A stretch of DNA of 5,145 nucleotides from assembly GCA_000416005.1 (NCBI GenBank), contig KE356563.1, positions 1,304,840 to 1,309,984 on the forward strand, written 5' to 3'. Positions 4,768 to 5,145 of this stretch are shown here, one piece after another (within the stretch, counting starts at the first letter, position 1; every line of letters begins with the position of its first letter). A program made the translations under genes and the position numbers. The DNA is from Haloquadratum sp. J07HQX50. GTDB lineage: Archaea > Halobacteriota > Halobacteria > Halobacteriales > Haloferacaceae. Under the pieces are notes generated by a model, which had not been told where the DNA came from, searched no databases, and was given only the letters and a program-made list of their open reading frames with translations.

Positions 4768-5145
4768 CTATGTCGTCCGGAGAGTGTTCATCTGTGGTTC
4801 ATATAACTCTCCCTTGCGTTTCAGATCCTCAATCTGTTCTTCAGTCTTTGTCTCAGTTAATCCGAGTTCACTCTCTGCTTGTTCGACAACTTCTTCATAT
4901 GGTGCGCCACTCTCATACTCTGTTTCAAGCGCCTCAATAAGATGCAGAAGATTCTTAATTCGGTCACGTTGGCTCTTTGAGGTCCCTGTTTCAACGATGT
5001 CGGCATCAAATTCGCCTGTCTCAGGATCCATGCCGATGTCCCGGAGACACGACTCAACGATGTCTGTCACGCGAAGTGCATCGCGCTTATCCACAGTATC
5101 GGAGAGCCGTAACCGAGCAGAGGCCTCTGACAGTCTAACAAGCGC
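4768..5145 (-). CDS. mcm: C-terminal part of the replicative MCM DNA helicase (runs off the right edge)
   Basis: MCM forms a hexameric 3'-5' ATP-driven helicase at archaeal replication forks. The frame is open to 5145 and gives 125 residues. The first visible segment, ALVRLSEASARLRLSDTV, matches the helical part after the arginine finger of the AAA+ domain, with the sensor-2 arginine region. It is followed by a long helix (DALRVTDIVESCLRDIG) and the segment DPETGEFDADIVETG typical of haloarchaeal MCM. Then comes the C-terminal winged-helix domain (about 48-125), ending in ELYEPQMNTLRTT. The GTG at 5092-5094 is an internal valine, not the start. The ATPase core and N-terminal domains lie outside the window, so I cannot see whether the gene has inteins, which occur in some haloarchaeal mcm genes. 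It heads a pair with the 96-residue gene downstream. Confidence 0.92.
   Translation of the reverse strand, partial: ALVRLSEASARLRLSDTVDKRDALRVTDIVESCLRDIGMDPETGEFDADIVETGTSKSQRDRIKNLLHLIEALETEYESGAPYEEVVEQAESELGLTETKTEEQIEDLKRKGELYEPQMNTLRTT

Noticed and set aside
1..5145. CRISPR array, tRNA or rRNA genes
   Set aside because: No regularly spaced repeats and no cloverleaf-like or rRNA-like sequence were seen on either strand.

Overview
The window looks like chromosomal DNA from a haloarchaeon. The evidence is a full-length archaeal TFB, the C-terminal end of an archaeal MCM helicase with haloarchaeal-type sequence, TATA-like boxes about 27 bases upstream of start codons (leaderless transcripts), and no consistent Shine-Dalgarno sites. 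Base composition is near 50% GC by eye, well below most haloarchaea. Palindrome-bounded, IS200/IS605-like debris is also present. Low GC plus that kind of element points to Haloquadratum or a relative, but this is inference.

Layout, left to right. Positions 1-151 hold the 5' end of an unrecognised minus-strand gene that runs off the window. Positions 152-301 are a divergent promoter region with a TATA-like box for each side and a 23-base near-perfect palindrome between them. A plus-strand TFB gene (302-1189) converges on, and overlaps by 25 bases, a minus-strand cluster of four genes. In transcription order these are a small conserved protein (3784-3446), a long coiled-coil protein (3449-2550), a protein with a beta-rich N-terminal half (2537-1857) and a MinD/ParA-type ATPase (1860-1165). 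Two of the three junctions are ATGA overlaps and the third is a 12-base gap, so this is almost certainly one transcription unit.

Positions 3785-4476 carry no intact gene. They hold an AT-rich promoter-like stretch next to the four-gene cluster, then a roughly 340-base element bounded by two hairpin palindromes that resembles a non-autonomous IS200/IS605 derivative, then about 250 bases of unexplained and possibly decayed sequence. To the right, on the minus strand, lie the MCM C-terminus (runs off at 5145) and a 96-residue protein whose ATG directly abuts the MCM stop.

The order mcm, four small unknown genes and minD, with tfb facing them, matches my recollection of the neighbourhood around mcm in Haloferax volcanii (HVO_0220 to HVO_0226, with MinD1 as HVO_0225). 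I could not check this here. If right, the window is a conserved haloarchaeal locus that links the replicative helicase to a MinD-type ATPase through four uncharacterised proteins, and in this strain a mobile element has split it.
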